Positions 55,312 through 64,000 of a stretch of 64,000 nt of DNA are shown in pieces (the first letter of the stretch is position 1; each line of letters opens with the position of its first letter). Both the position numbers and the translations under genes were made by a program. This DNA comes from Pseudomonadota bacterium (GTDB lineage Bacteria > Pseudomonadota > Gammaproteobacteria > Legionellales > Legionellaceae). Under the pieces are notes generated by a model. The model was not told the DNA's origin and did not search any database. It was given only the letters and a program-made list of their open reading frames with translations. The stretch spans positions 1 to 64,000 of the forward strand of contig JAGVJN010000033.1 of the NCBI GenBank assembly GCA_020051095.1. Direction: 5' to 3'.

Positions 55312-56093
55312 TACCATCCTCCAATCATCATTGCCGTTAGCAAAAAGTCCAGACCAAGAACGGCTAACGATGAATACACAACTGTTCTTGTGGTTGCTTG
55401 GCTTATCCCTGCCGCCGTTGGTACACAGCTAAATCCTTGGTATACCGCTATCCAGATCATCACAAACGCAAAAACAACGCTTTTAATAATACCGCTTAAT
55501 ACATCCAAGTGAAAATTAACAGCTGATTGCATATTTGACCAGAAACTGCCAGCATCAATACCCAACCATTGAACACCGACAAAATACCCACCATAAATCG
55601 CAACAGCAGAGAATATCATTGCCAATAATGGTAATGAAATAAGTCCTGCAATGAATCGGGGATACACAACTCGACCGATGGGGTCAACCCCCATCATGTC
55701 CATACTGGCAAGCTGTTCGGTGGCTTTCATTAGGCCTATTTCTGCCGTTAAAGCCGAACCAGCACGACCAGCAAATAACAGCGCACTAATCACTGGTCCT
55801 AATTCACGTGCAATACTCAATGCCAATAATTGTCCTAATTGAGTCCCCGCACCAAATTTCTGCAGGGTGTTATACCCTTGCAAGCCAACAACCATGCCAA
55901 TAAATAATCCTGATACAACAATAATTAAACAGGATAGGACCCCGATAAAATACAGTTGATTGCGAAACTCCACGGATAATTTTTTAAATTGAGGCCTACG
56001 AAACAGAATCGACAACAAAAAAAGGCCGCTTTGACCCGTTAATCGAACAAATGAGATGCCACGTTGACCGGTTCTTTCAATCCAATTAATCAT
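55311..56093 (-). CDS. mlaE: Mla permease MlaE
   Basis: This is a 260-residue inner-membrane permease of the MlaE/Ttg2B family with about five spans. [26 protein letters not shown] and [14 protein letters not shown] are signature blocks. It overlaps mlaF by 8 bp. Confidence 0.95.
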   Translation of the reverse strand: MINWIERTGQRGISFVRLTGQSGLFLLSILFRRPQFKKLSVEFRNQLYFIGVLSCLIIVVSGLFIGMVVGLQGYNTLQKFGAGTQLGQLLALSIARELGPVISALLFAGRAGSALTAEIGLMKATEQLASMDMMGVDPIGRVVYPRFIAGLISLPLLAMIFSAVAIYGGYFVGVQWLGIDAGSFWSNMQSAVNFHLDVLSGIIKSVVFAFVMIWIAVYQGFSCVPTAAGISQATTRTVVYSSLAVLGLDFLLTAMMIGGW

Positions 56094-56883
56094 TCAGCAA
56101 CTCCTCTTCGTAGGGTTTAGCAGGATAATGGAACGGTACGGCTCCGTCTGCTTCGCCATGCATGAATTGTCTCACGCGAGGATCATCAGAATCCATGAGC
56201 GATTTAGGATGGCCCTCAGCAATGATGCGTCCACCGACAGTCAAATAAGCCCAGTCAGCAATGCTGCACGCTTCATTTACATCATGAGACACAATGACCG
56301 AAGTTAAATCGAGTAGTTCATTTGAACGTTGGATTAACCGCATTAAGACCCCCATTGATATCGGATCTTGCCCAGTAAACGGTTCATCATAAAGCATTAA
56401 TTGGGGATCTAATGCAATCGATCGCGCCAGTGCCACTCGTCTAGCCATGCCCCCAGATAGCTCATGAGGCATCATATGTGCCGCGCCTCGTAAACCCACC
56501 GATTGCAATTTCATTAAAACAATTTCATGAAGAATATGGTCGCTTAAGTTAGTATGCTCTCTTAAAGGAAATGCCACATTATCGAACACCGATAGGTGGG
56601 TGAAGAGCGCACCACTCTGAAATAAAAGACCTATTTTTTGTCGTGCTTGGAATAATTCTTTTCGACCTAATTGATGTAGATTTTTTCCATCAACAAACAC
56701 TGTGCCTTGATCAGGTGTTAATTGAGCACCAATTAAACGCAACAACGTGGTTTTACCCGATCCACTTGGCCCCATGATGGCAGTAATTTTTCCACGGGGA
56801 ATGGATAAATTGACCTGATTAAAGATCATTCTTTCACCACGTGAAAAACACATCGATCGTATCTCGACTATGTTGTCGTTCAT
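56086..56883 (-). CDS. mlaF: Mla ATPase MlaF
   Basis: This 265-residue ABC ATPase has Walker [10 protein letters not shown] near residue 39, signature LSGGMARR, Walker [14 protein letters not shown] and switch His in VIVSHDV. It energises phospholipid transport to the inner membrane and heads the mlaFEDCB-ibaG-murA-nif3-truD block, whose short gaps suggest one long transcript. Confidence 0.95.
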   Translation of the reverse strand: MNDNIVEIRSMCFSRGERMIFNQVNLSIPRGKITAIMGPSGSGKTTLLRLIGAQLTPDQGTVFVDGKNLHQLGRKELFQARQKIGLLFQSGALFTHLSVFDNVAFPLREHTNLSDHILHEIVLMKLQSVGLRGAAHMMPHELSGGMARRVALARSIALDPQLMLYDEPFTGQDPISMGVLMRLIQRSNELLDLTSVIVSHDVNEACSIADWAYLTVGGRIIAEGHPKSLMDSDDPRVRQFMHGEADGAVPFHYPAKPYEEELLND

Positions 56884-57084
56884 GGAATTATCCGATTTAT
56901 TATTATGATTTATTAGTATATATCAATCTCATATAGAAGTGTAGCAAAGGGCTGGAACAACGCAAGTTTTCGAGATGACGTCCAGAAATCCAAGGAATTA
57001 TATGATACAGGGCGCCGTATTTAACTAAGGAACGCCCTTTATATAGAATTATGCCACACAGTTTACCTAACCTAGCTGAAAGCC

Positions 57085-58653
57085 CTAGTGTTCACGCGTA
57101 GAACAAAATGTAATTTTTGGATATCTTTCTTCCGCCATTGTCAAATTAACACGCGTTGGCGCGAGATACAGTAGCGCATCAGCTGCATCTAAGGCCAAAT
57201 AATCGTGCGCTTTCTGTTTGAATTCAGCCATCGCTTTTTCATCGTCACTGTAGACCCATCGAGCACAATTGACATTAACAGATTCATAGACACAATCGAC
57301 TTTATACTCATGCTTTAAACGATGGGCTACGACGTCAAATTGCAATATTCCAACAGCACCTAAAATCATATTATTGCTGTTTAAGGGGCGAAATACTTGC
57401 GTCGCGCCCTCTTCGGATAGTTCGATTAACCCTTTGACGAGCGATTTTGATTTTAACGGATCTTTTAAACGAACTAAGCGGAATAATTCCGGTGCGAAAT
57501 TTGGAATTCCAATAAACTTAAGCATCTCACCTTCGGAAAAAGTATCGCCAATACGGATGGTGCCATGGTTATGTAAACCAATAATATCTCCTGGCAATGC
57601 TTCCTCCGCATGCGAACGATCGCCGGCCATAAACGTCAGCGCATTACTAATTTGAACAGTTTTACCAATTCGCAAATGGGTTAGTTTCATCCCCTTATCA
57701 AATTTGCCAGAACACACACGCAAAAATGCAATTCGATCGCGATGCTTGGGATCCATATTCGCTTGTATTTTAAAGACAAAGCCTGAAAATTTATCTTCTT
57801 CTGGTTTGACTATGCGTTGCTCCGCTTCTCGAGGTTGAGGTCCCGGTGCAAATTCTGCAAAATCATCGAGCATGACTTCAATACCAAAATTATTGATGGC
57901 TGAGCCAAAATAAACAGGCGTTAGCGTTCCTTGAAGATAGTCGTGCAAGTTAAACGGATGTGATGCGCCCCGAACTAATTCAATCTCGCTTCTTAATTCA
58001 TCTGCCATGTCAGGCAGTTGCGCATCCAACTCAGGGTTATCAAGTCCTTCAATGACCTTACCAGATTGTGTTTGCTGATTTTTGCCAGGTTGATACAGAT
58101 AAATTCTATCTTTTTCTAGATGGTAAATACCTTTAAACCGCTTTCCCATGCCAATTGGCCAGGTTACAGGCGCACACCGTATCCCCAACACCGACTCAAC
58201 TTCATCCATCAATTCAATGGGCTCTTTACCTTCTCTATCGAGTTTATTGATAAAGGTCATAATAGGGGTATCACGCAAGCGGCAAACTTCCATCAATTTA
58301 ATCGTTCTATCTTCAACCCCCTTTGCCACATCGATGACCATCATTGCTGAATCAACAGCTGTGAGAGTTCGATAGGTATCTTCTGAGAAATCCTCATGCC
58401 CCGGGGTGTCCAGCAAATTCATGGTATAGCCTTTATGCACAAATTGCATGACAGAAGTCGTGACGGAAATGCCTCTTTCCTTTTCCATTTCCATCCAATC
58501 TGATTTCGCATGACGGTCTGACTTTCGACCTTTTACGGTTCCAGCCAATTGAATAGCGCCCCCGAATAACAACAATTTTTCAGTGACAGTGGTTTTACCT
58601 GCATCGGGATGTGAGATGATGGCAAACGTTCTACGTTTGTTAAATGCTTGCAT
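57085..58653 (-). CDS. prfC: Peptide chain release factor 3
   Basis: The 522-residue translational GTPase removes RF1/RF2 from the ribosome after peptide release. G1 is SHPDAGKTT (about 15-23), G3 [14 protein letters not shown] and G4 NKLDREG. RF3 is distinguished from EF-G by length and by the C-terminal [14 protein letters not shown] block. It is monocistronic. Confidence 0.96.
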   Translation of the reverse strand: MQAFNKRRTFAIISHPDAGKTTVTEKLLLFGGAIQLAGTVKGRKSDRHAKSDWMEMEKERGISVTTSVMQFVHKGYTMNLLDTPGHEDFSEDTYRTLTAVDSAMMVIDVAKGVEDRTIKLMEVCRLRDTPIMTFINKLDREGKEPIELMDEVESVLGIRCAPVTWPIGMGKRFKGIYHLEKDRIYLYQPGKNQQTQSGKVIEGLDNPELDAQLPDMADELRSEIELVRGASHPFNLHDYLQGTLTPVYFGSAINNFGIEVMLDDFAEFAPGPQPREAEQRIVKPEEDKFSGFVFKIQANMDPKHRDRIAFLRVCSGKFDKGMKLTHLRIGKTVQISNALTFMAGDRSHAEEALPGDIIGLHNHGTIRIGDTFSEGEMLKFIGIPNFAPELFRLVRLKDPLKSKSLVKGLIELSEEGATQVFRPLNSNNMILGAVGILQFDVVAHRLKHEYKVDCVYESVNVNCARWVYSDDEKAMAEFKQKAHDYLALDAADALLYLAPTRVNLTMAEERYPKITFCSTREH

Positions 58654-59111
58654 AGCTAGTTACAATAACCTTTTTTCAAATAACGCCCATTCTAGCGCAT
58701 ATACCTAGTTGCAATCTACTCTGTACAAGACAAAAACTAATATCTAGTACGTGCCCGCGCCCGAGCCCGTGCCCGTACCCGGTTTTTAATGGGCACAGTT
58801 CACTATTTTTCGGTGGGCTGCTTCAAGATCAAAGTTTATCTTTCAATTCTTCAGATTCGGGCACGGGCACGGGCACGGGCTCGTATTAGTTCTTTTTTGT
58901 TTTTGTCCGGTACAAAGTGCGGCTACGATATATCGTTGTATCTAAGGAAACCTTAATATAAAAATCGTATACTAAAGCCTGCTAATAATTCGGCTAACAG
59001 CTGTAAATGGATTATCTTTTTGTTTAACATGCGTAGTGAATTAAATAGAAAACTAGTAGATTAAACGAATTCGAAGTAAAATATCTGCAAAACCGTAGTT
59101 AAATAGAAATT
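58654..59111. other. Intergenic region holding a MITE-like element
   Basis: Between the divergent prfC and lspF genes. It is mostly occupied by the inverted-repeat element 58722-58914; the remaining 200 bp before lspF are AT-rich and should contain the lsp promoter. No gene is seen. Confidence 0.5.
58722..58914. mobile_element. MITE-like inverted-repeat element with GCCCGT tracts
   Basis: The left arm 58722-58781 begins TGTACAAGACAAAAAC and continues into reiterated GCCCGT units. The right arm 58858-58914 is its reverse complement (TGTACCGGACAAAAAC), with GGGCAC units. The arms of about 57-60 bp are separated by about 76 bp. There is no transposase. The outer TGTAC ends and internal GC-rich repeats make it look like a miniature transposable or BIME-type element, far more GC-rich than its flanks. 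Confidence 0.7.
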
Positions 59112-60311
59112 ATGACCGCATTTCAATACCATGCCTTGAATAACTCGGGCGAATCAAAAAAAGGGATTATCGAAGCTGATTCTGAACGACAAGCCCGTGA
59201 TAGTATTCGTCAACAAGGCCTTATTCCAACCCAAATCCAACTTGTGAAAGGCCGTAAAGGGTTTGGACGGTCCAATCGTTTACACACGGCTGATTTAGCC
59301 TTACTCACTCGACAAATGGCAACGCTGCTATCAGCGGGAATTCCAATCGATGAGGCCTTGCAAGGTGTCATCGAGCAAACCGAAAAGAATAAAGTTGTTG
59401 AAATTTTAATTGGATTAAGAGCCAAAGTGGTTCAAGGATATAGCTTAGCCCAAGCAATGGGTGAGTATCCCGCAGCATTCCCCGAACTCTATCGTGCAAC
59501 AGTTGGATCCGGGGAACAAACCGGGCAACTCGATTTTGTCTTGCTTAAACTTGCCGAATACACTGAGCAACAACAAGCAAACCGCCAAAAGGCAATCCAA
59601 GCGTTAATTTATCCAAGTTTAATGATCTTGGTGTCAATTGGCATCATTGGATTTCTCCTTGCTTATGTCGTTCCAAAGATCATCGATGTCTTCATTAGCA
59701 GTGGTCAATCGTTACCAACAATGACCAAAGTACTAATTGATCTAAGCCATTTTTTACAACATTATGGTATATTCTTGTTGGTTGGACTAATTGGAATAAC
59801 CCTTTTATGCCGCTATGCCCTCACATATGAATCCTGGCTGTGGCGTTGGCATCACCTAAAACTTCGATTACCGATTACATCCTATTTAATCCGTTCCAGC
59901 AATAATGCCCGCTATATTCACACGTTCGCAATATTATTTTCTGCAGGCGTTTCGGTGCTTGAAACCATGCGCGTTGGCAGTCAATTAATTAGCAATGTCG
60001 TAATGCGAAAGGCATTCGATCAAGCAGCAATTAAAGTAAAAGAAGGGACGAGCATTAGCCAAAGCTTAAAAGAAACAGGGTTTCTTAACCCAATGGCAAT
60101 CCATTTAATCAGCAGTGGGGAACGCTCAGGTCAAGTAGCAGAGTTAATGGAAAAAGCAGCGATACATATGGACAATGAGCTCAAGCGATTAATTGACACG
60201 GCATTAACGCTGCTTGAACCCATGGTGATTTTATTTATGGGCGCAGTTGTTTTGTTTATCGTACTTGCAACCTTGCTGCCTATTTTTTCGATGGAACAAT
60301 TGATTAGTTAA
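59112..60311 (+). CDS. lspF: Type II secretion inner-membrane platform protein
   Basis: The 399-residue GspF/PilC family protein has two repeated T2SSF domains (about 70-190 and 270-390) and three membrane segments. LLTRQMATLLSAGIPIDEAL is diagnostic. It organises the secretion platform with the ATPase. It heads lspFGHIJK, which in L. pneumophila is also a unit apart from lspDE, lspC and lspLM. Confidence 0.94.
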   Translation: MTAFQYHALNNSGESKKGIIEADSERQARDSIRQQGLIPTQIQLVKGRKGFGRSNRLHTADLALLTRQMATLLSAGIPIDEALQGVIEQTEKNKVVEILIGLRAKVVQGYSLAQAMGEYPAAFPELYRATVGSGEQTGQLDFVLLKLAEYTEQQQANRQKAIQALIYPSLMILVSIGIIGFLLAYVVPKIIDVFISSGQSLPTMTKVLIDLSHFLQHYGIFLLVGLIGITLLCRYALTYESWLWRWHHLKLRLPITSYLIRSSNNARYIHTFAILFSAGVSVLETMRVGSQLISNVVMRKAFDQAAIKVKEGTSISQSLKETGFLNPMAIHLISSGERSGQVAELMEKAAIHMDNELKRLIDTALTLLEPMVILFMGAVVLFIVLATLLPIFSMEQLIS

Positions 60312-60320
60312 CGAGAGGTT

Positions 60321-60743
60321 ATGATGAAACAACAGCGCGGATTTTCGCTTATTGAGATTATGGTTGTCGTAGTTATTTTAGGCATTTTGGCTTCTTTTGT
60401 GGTTCCAAAAATCATGTCAAGGCCCGATGAAGCCAGGGCAGTTAAAGCCAAACATGATGTATTAGCTATTGAAAATGCACTGGATCTTTATCGATTAGAC
60501 AATGGGTTTTATCCAACCACTGAGCAAGGTTTGGTGGCCCTTGTTGAAAAACCAACAACAAGCCCAGAGCCTAGGAATTGGAAAGTCTATTTAAAATCGA
60601 TTCCCAAAGACCCTTGGAATCGCGACTATCTTTATATGAATCCAGGTGAACACGGTGAAATCGATGTCTTTACCTATGGCGCGGATGGTCAACCAGGCGG
60701 TAGTGGCAAAAACGCTGAAATTGGTAATTGGAATGCGCGATAA
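60321..60743 (+). CDS. lspG: Type II secretion major pseudopilin
   Basis: The 140-residue GspG prepilin has leader MMKQQRG cut before [23 protein letters not shown]. The calcium-binding loop and DPWNRDYLY / GADGQPGG blocks are typical. It forms the periplasmic pseudopilus. It is cleaved and methylated by PilD. Confidence 0.95.
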   Translation: MMKQQRGFSLIEIMVVVVILGILASFVVPKIMSRPDEARAVKAKHDVLAIENALDLYRLDNGFYPTTEQGLVALVEKPTTSPEPRNWKVYLKSIPKDPWNRDYLYMNPGEHGEIDVFTYGADGQPGGSGKNAEIGNWNAR

Positions 60744-61203
60744 ACGAGGGTTTACATTAATTGAGATTATGGTGGTGCTAATTATTATTGGCACCGCCGC
60801 TACCTTTGCCGTCCTATCTTTTGGCGACTTTGGAAAATCAAAACAAGCAAAATCCGCTGCTGAACAAATGGTGCAATACATCTCCTTGTTACAACAAAAG
60901 GCAATATTAGAAAATCGCCTCCTGGGAATCTCAATCCATCCCAACGGTTATCAAGCAAAAAAATATATCCCTTCAAAAGGTTGGCAAACGATAAACAACA
61001 GCCGAGTCTACCAAGAACAACCCTTGCCAAATGGGTTACAGTTCCAACTTAGCAAATCGATGAACGAGTCTGTCAATATTGTTATTCAAACATCTGGCGA
61101 CATCACTCCATTTGACATCTATATTGCAGATACCAATAAGAAGAAGATGATTCAGGTACATGGCAAAGCAAATGGAGGACTATCTATTCATGCCCAATCC
61201 TAA
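60733..61203 (+). CDS. lspH: Type II secretion minor pseudopilin H
   Basis: This GspH prepilin of 156 residues has leader MRDKRG and hydrophobic helix [20 protein letters not shown]. The frame is open from 60646, but the ATG at 60733 gives a normal short leader and overlaps the lspG stop by 11 bp. It is a tip component of the pseudopilus. Confidence 0.9.
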   Translation: MRDKRGFTLIEIMVVLIIIGTAATFAVLSFGDFGKSKQAKSAAEQMVQYISLLQQKAILENRLLGISIHPNGYQAKKYIPSKGWQTINNSRVYQEQPLPNGLQFQLSKSMNESVNIVIQTSGDITPFDIYIADTNKKKMIQVHGKANGGLSIHAQS

Positions 61204-61555
61204 AGGATTTACCTTGATAGAAGTATTACTCGGACTCGCCATTTTATCCATCGCGTTAACCGCGTTACTCGTCACAACCGGTCAGGACATTCAGCAAACC
61301 CAACGTCTGAAAGAAACAATGGTCAGTCACTGGGTGGCAGAACAAGCAATGAATGAAATTCGGCTGGGGCTTTTTACTCCCACCAATCGAACTTTTACGA
61401 CCTATAAAACAAGATGGCTTAATAAAGATTGGTTCTGGCAAGTCCAGCTCAAAAAAACAGACTCTAGTCGCATCAAATCAATCACTATTTTGACAAGCAC
61501 GAAACGCTCTGGACCATTTAGGCCATCCTTAACCGGGTATTGGATGCTATCATGA
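61190..61555 (+). CDS. lspI: Type II secretion minor pseudopilin I
   Basis: This GspI prepilin of 121 residues has leader MPNPKG and helix FTLIEVLLGLAILSIALTALL. ATG 61190 with GGAGG upstream is preferred over the open frame from 61160. It overlaps lspH by 14 bp. It nucleates the pseudopilus tip with J and K. Confidence 0.9.
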   Translation: MPNPKGFTLIEVLLGLAILSIALTALLVTTGQDIQQTQRLKETMVSHWVAEQAMNEIRLGLFTPTNRTFTTYKTRWLNKDWFWQVQLKKTDSSRIKSITILTSTKRSGPFRPSLTGYWMLS

Positions 61556-62184
61556 TTCGTTTAAAAGGGTTTACTTTAATCGAAATCCTCGTTGCTTTGG
61601 TAATATTTGCCGTCATCGCATCAATTACCAGTGCCACACTGTATCATGCTTTCAATGCGCGCGAAAAAGTCAATTTAATGGCCGATAAATTAAATCAACT
61701 TGAAATCGCCATGGCCTTATTGCAGCAAGACAGCTATCAAGCAATTCCTCGTTCAGTTCGTGGTAATGATCTTCGCTATTTCCCCGTTTTTGTTGGGCAA
61801 GGAAACTATATTGAATTTACTCGTTCAGGCTTGCTCAATCCTAAACAACAAGAACATAGCTCATCGATGCAACGAGTCGCTTATCGTTGTGATAATGGCA
61901 AACTGTATCGCAAACGTTGGCTTGAGCTGGACACAACAAATCGTAATCGGTTTCATGAAAAGGCCATTCTCTCAAACCTATCAAGTTGCCGTTTTGAATA
62001 CATCAATCGCACGTTGGATACATTAAATGAATGGCGCCCCCAACGTTCTATCCGCGAGAGGTTACTCAAACCAGAGTTACTACCAAAGGCAATACGCGTT
62101 CATTTAAAATTCAAAGACTGGGGGGAAATGCAACCCCTATTTATCATTCCTGAGGCGGCTTATGCAAATTTACTATCGAAGTAG
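61552..62184 (+). CDS. lspJ: Type II secretion minor pseudopilin J
   Basis: This GspJ prepilin of 210 residues has leader MIRLKG and helix FTLIEILVALVIFAVIASI. Its ATG overlaps the lspI TGA (ATGA). The long C-terminal globular domain is typical of J. It is a tip subunit. Confidence 0.9.
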   Translation: MIRLKGFTLIEILVALVIFAVIASITSATLYHAFNAREKVNLMADKLNQLEIAMALLQQDSYQAIPRSVRGNDLRYFPVFVGQGNYIEFTRSGLLNPKQQEHSSSMQRVAYRCDNGKLYRKRWLELDTTNRNRFHEKAILSNLSSCRFEYINRTLDTLNEWRPQRSIRERLLKPELLPKAIRVHLKFKDWGEMQPLFIIPEAAYANLLSK

Positions 62185-63103
62185 ACAAGCAGGTAGCGCC
62201 TTACTAACGGCTTTATTTATTATGACCTTAGTCGCCATTGCCGCCACAGCAATGACATTGCGACTAAAATTAGACATTGCTAGAATGCAAATTACTGTTG
62301 AAGCAAGCGCTTTAAAAAACAAGGCCCATCTACCCACGTTAATAGGCATTCAATGGTTACGACAATCTCGACTACCAGCAGCAAAACGAAATAACAACCC
62401 AGCGACACTGGTTGAATTTACCCATTTGACAAACGATAAAAATTGGCAAGTATCGGGAAAAGTAATCGATTTACAAAGTCGTTTCAACATTAACAATCTC
62501 GAAAATAAAAACCACCACAAACCGTTTCAAAAACTGCTAATGAATCAGGGCATTGAAGCCAATACAGCCAAGAAAATTATTAAACTATGCCACTACTGGA
62601 CACAACCTCACCGTCTCGAAAGAGGCCATGATCCCTTGTTAAGCGAATTCTTAGCCCAAAAGCCACCCTATTATCCGGGATACCAACTGTTTACCAGTCC
62701 GTCAGAAATCCGTTTGATTCCTGGCGTATCCAGTCAAATCGCTGAAAAATTAATGCCATCGATCATCGCCTTACCCAATCTTACACCGATTAATATTGCG
62801 ACAGCACCACCAGAGTTAATTAAAATCTTAGGTGATGGTTTAAAAGATAATCAAGTTAATCGCATCATAGAACTGCGTAGTAGTGGACAAATCCACAATA
62901 AATCAAAACTAGATGAGCTTCTCAAGCAATATAATATTCCAGCCAATCAAGTGACGGTGCAAAGCAATTATTTTTTAGTTGTCGCCAAGGTAAGCTATCT
63001 CGATAAAGACTTACAGCAATTTACAATCATTGAGCGAACACAACAAAAGGAAAAAAAGAAAGTGAAACTTAATGTTGTTTATGTGAGTTATCACGCGCTT
63101 TAA
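62162..63103 (+). CDS. lspK: Type II secretion minor pseudopilin K
   Basis: The 313-residue GspK protein has leader MQIYYRSRQAG followed by SALLTALFIMTLVAIAATAM. As in other GspK proteins, the Glu5 of ordinary prepilins is absent. The large globular insert contains two helix-hairpin-like SAM domains (INIATAPPELIKILG). It caps the pseudopilus. It overlaps lspJ by 23 bp and ends the operon. Confidence 0.92.
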   Translation: MQIYYRSRQAGSALLTALFIMTLVAIAATAMTLRLKLDIARMQITVEASALKNKAHLPTLIGIQWLRQSRLPAAKRNNNPATLVEFTHLTNDKNWQVSGKVIDLQSRFNINNLENKNHHKPFQKLLMNQGIEANTAKKIIKLCHYWTQPHRLERGHDPLLSEFLAQKPPYYPGYQLFTSPSEIRLIPGVSSQIAEKLMPSIIALPNLTPINIATAPPELIKILGDGLKDNQVNRIIELRSSGQIHNKSKLDELLKQYNIPANQVTVQSNYFLVVAKVSYLDKDLQQFTIIERTQQKEKKKVKLNVVYVSYHAL

Positions 63104-63139
63104 GCCCCATTATTCGATTCATCTAATTGGGGATGTCCC

Positions 63140-64000
63140 CTATTCTGTGGCTTGAATCCGTTTATGGTATTCATCGACCATACTTTTAGCTTGTTTCATT
63201 TCAGCCTGACTCATTGCTTTTTTAAGCTTAGCCAGTTGCCTTACTGCCATTGGATTATCACTTTCACTAGCAATGGTTAACCAAACATAGGCTTTCGTAT
63301 TACTCTTAGTAACGCCAAGGCCTGTCATATATAAATACCCCAGTCTTGCTTGCGCATCGGAGTTACCTTGTAATGCTGAAAGACCTAGCCAATAGGCTGC
63401 TTTTTCATAATTTTTATCGACACCCGAGCCACTTAAATATAATTGCCCAAGATGTAATTGTGCAAGGGGGTGGCCTTTCTTCCCAGCAAACTGATACCAA
63501 TACGCTGCTGATTTTGGATTCGCTTGGGTTCCAAAACCCATTTCATAGTAATACCCCAAAAAGGCTTGGGCATTCACATGCCCTCTTGATGCAGCACGTT
63601 TAAACCATTTTAAAGCACGTGCTTTATTAGGGGGCAATCCATAATTTCCATTATCGATTAATCCTAGACTGTATTCCGCTTTTGGATCACCCTGTAACGC
63701 AGCCTGTTGATACCAATATTGCGCTTTACGGATATTTTTTTTAACGCCCTCACCATTGATGTATATATAAGCAACATTCACTTGCGCTTTGCTATACCCT
63801 TGTTTGGCTGATTTTAAAAACCATTGAAGCGCGATGTTGGGATCGGCTTTCGTTCCATCACCATTCATATACATCAAACCAACATTTCGTTGGGCAACGG
63901 CATTACCTTGTTTGGCTGATTGTTTATATAAAGCCAACGCTTTTTCATAACTTTGAGGAACCACTTCACCCGTATCATACATGTGCCCCAAACTTAACTG
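63140..64000 (-). CDS. Sel1-repeat protein, 5' end outside the window
   Basis: The frame is open to the window edge (QLSLGHMYDTG precedes the first apparent TTG start), so the N-terminus is missing. At least 280 residues form about seven Sel1-like repeats of 36-38 residues, with the recurring patterns AQ-xLGxMYxxGxGV and AxxWYxxAAxxG. Sel1 proteins such as EnhC and LpnE promote host entry and trafficking in Legionella. The last 40 residues are a charged helix. Function beyond protein interaction is not evident. Confidence 0.9.
   Translation of the reverse strand, partial: QLSLGHMYDTGEVVPQSYEKALALYKQSAKQGNAVAQRNVGLMYMNGDGTKADPNIALQWFLKSAKQGYSKAQVNVAYIYINGEGVKKNIRKAQYWYQQAALQGDPKAEYSLGLIDNGNYGLPPNKARALKWFKRAASRGHVNAQAFLGYYYEMGFGTQANPKSAAYWYQFAGKKGHPLAQLHLGQLYLSGSGVDKNYEKAAYWLGLSALQGNSDAQARLGYLYMTGLGVTKSNTKAYVWLTIASESDNPMAVRQLAKLKKAMSQAEMKQAKSMVDEYHKRIQATE

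Noticed and set aside
57374-57655. Plus-strand ORF inside prfC
   Set aside because: It lies wholly antisense to the conserved RF3 coding region and resembles no protein.

Overview
The window is AT-rich chromosomal DNA from a member of the Legionellaceae, most likely a Legionella species. The clues are a Legionella-type major outer membrane porin, the bdhA-patD pair known from L. pneumophila, a free-standing lspFGHIJK type II secretion operon, Sel1-repeat and SLT proteins of the Legionella style, and several large orphan proteins with C-terminal membrane anchors or low-complexity tails that look like Dot/Icm effectors. No rRNA, tRNA, CRISPR array or intact mobile element was recognised.

Layout. 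Positions 1-5,520: two 188-bp near-identical direct repeats bracket a degraded transposase, the bdhA-patD-adc ketone-body/lipid operon and a porin gene. Positions 5,870-10,776: a mixed accessory stretch with a lysozyme-like secreted protein, a PlsC-like acyltransferase with altered motifs, a SEC-C protein, orphan proteins and arsC. Positions 11,321-16,960: a compact five-gene operon that looks like a cyclodipeptide biosynthetic cluster. It encodes a tRNA-dependent cyclodipeptide synthase of the XYP type, a PaaK-like adenylating enzyme, a class V PLP enzyme, an isopenicillin-N-synthase-like Fe(II)/2-oxoglutarate oxygenase and an MFS exporter. This is the most interesting system in the window. 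Positions 17,119-25,834: orphan proteins, including a 703-residue protein with a textbook calmodulin-type IQ motif, plus small enzymes.

Positions 25,917-33,269 (minus strand) hold the complete histidine operon yerC/hisR-like-hisGDCBHAFI, with a strong sigma-70 promoter and a candidate operator. hisH carries a C-terminal tail encoded by an inserted palindromic repeat. A pilin gene with a good sigma-54 promoter and ubiX follow; ubiX is preceded by what looks like the 3' remnant of a ubiD-type gene. Positions 37,061-37,212 contain a cluster of DnaA-box matches. Then come tag, pyrE and the cytochrome bd operon cydAB with the unlisted small gene cydX and a frameshifted cydP-like ORF, followed by a DegS-like protease, gloB and mltD.

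Positions 46,328-49,060 encode a polyprenyl-phosphate transferase (UbiA family) and a WbpM-like nucleotide-sugar dehydratase. An orphan membrane protein overlaps truD antisense. The minus-strand block mlaFEDCB-ibaG-murA-(nif3-like)-truD handles the outer membrane and peptidoglycan precursors. prfC, a 193-bp MITE-like inverted-repeat element and lspFGHIJK follow, and a partial Sel1-repeat gene closes the window.

Most proteins are recognised from motifs alone. Effector assignments are inference, and the cluster product cannot be named from sequence.
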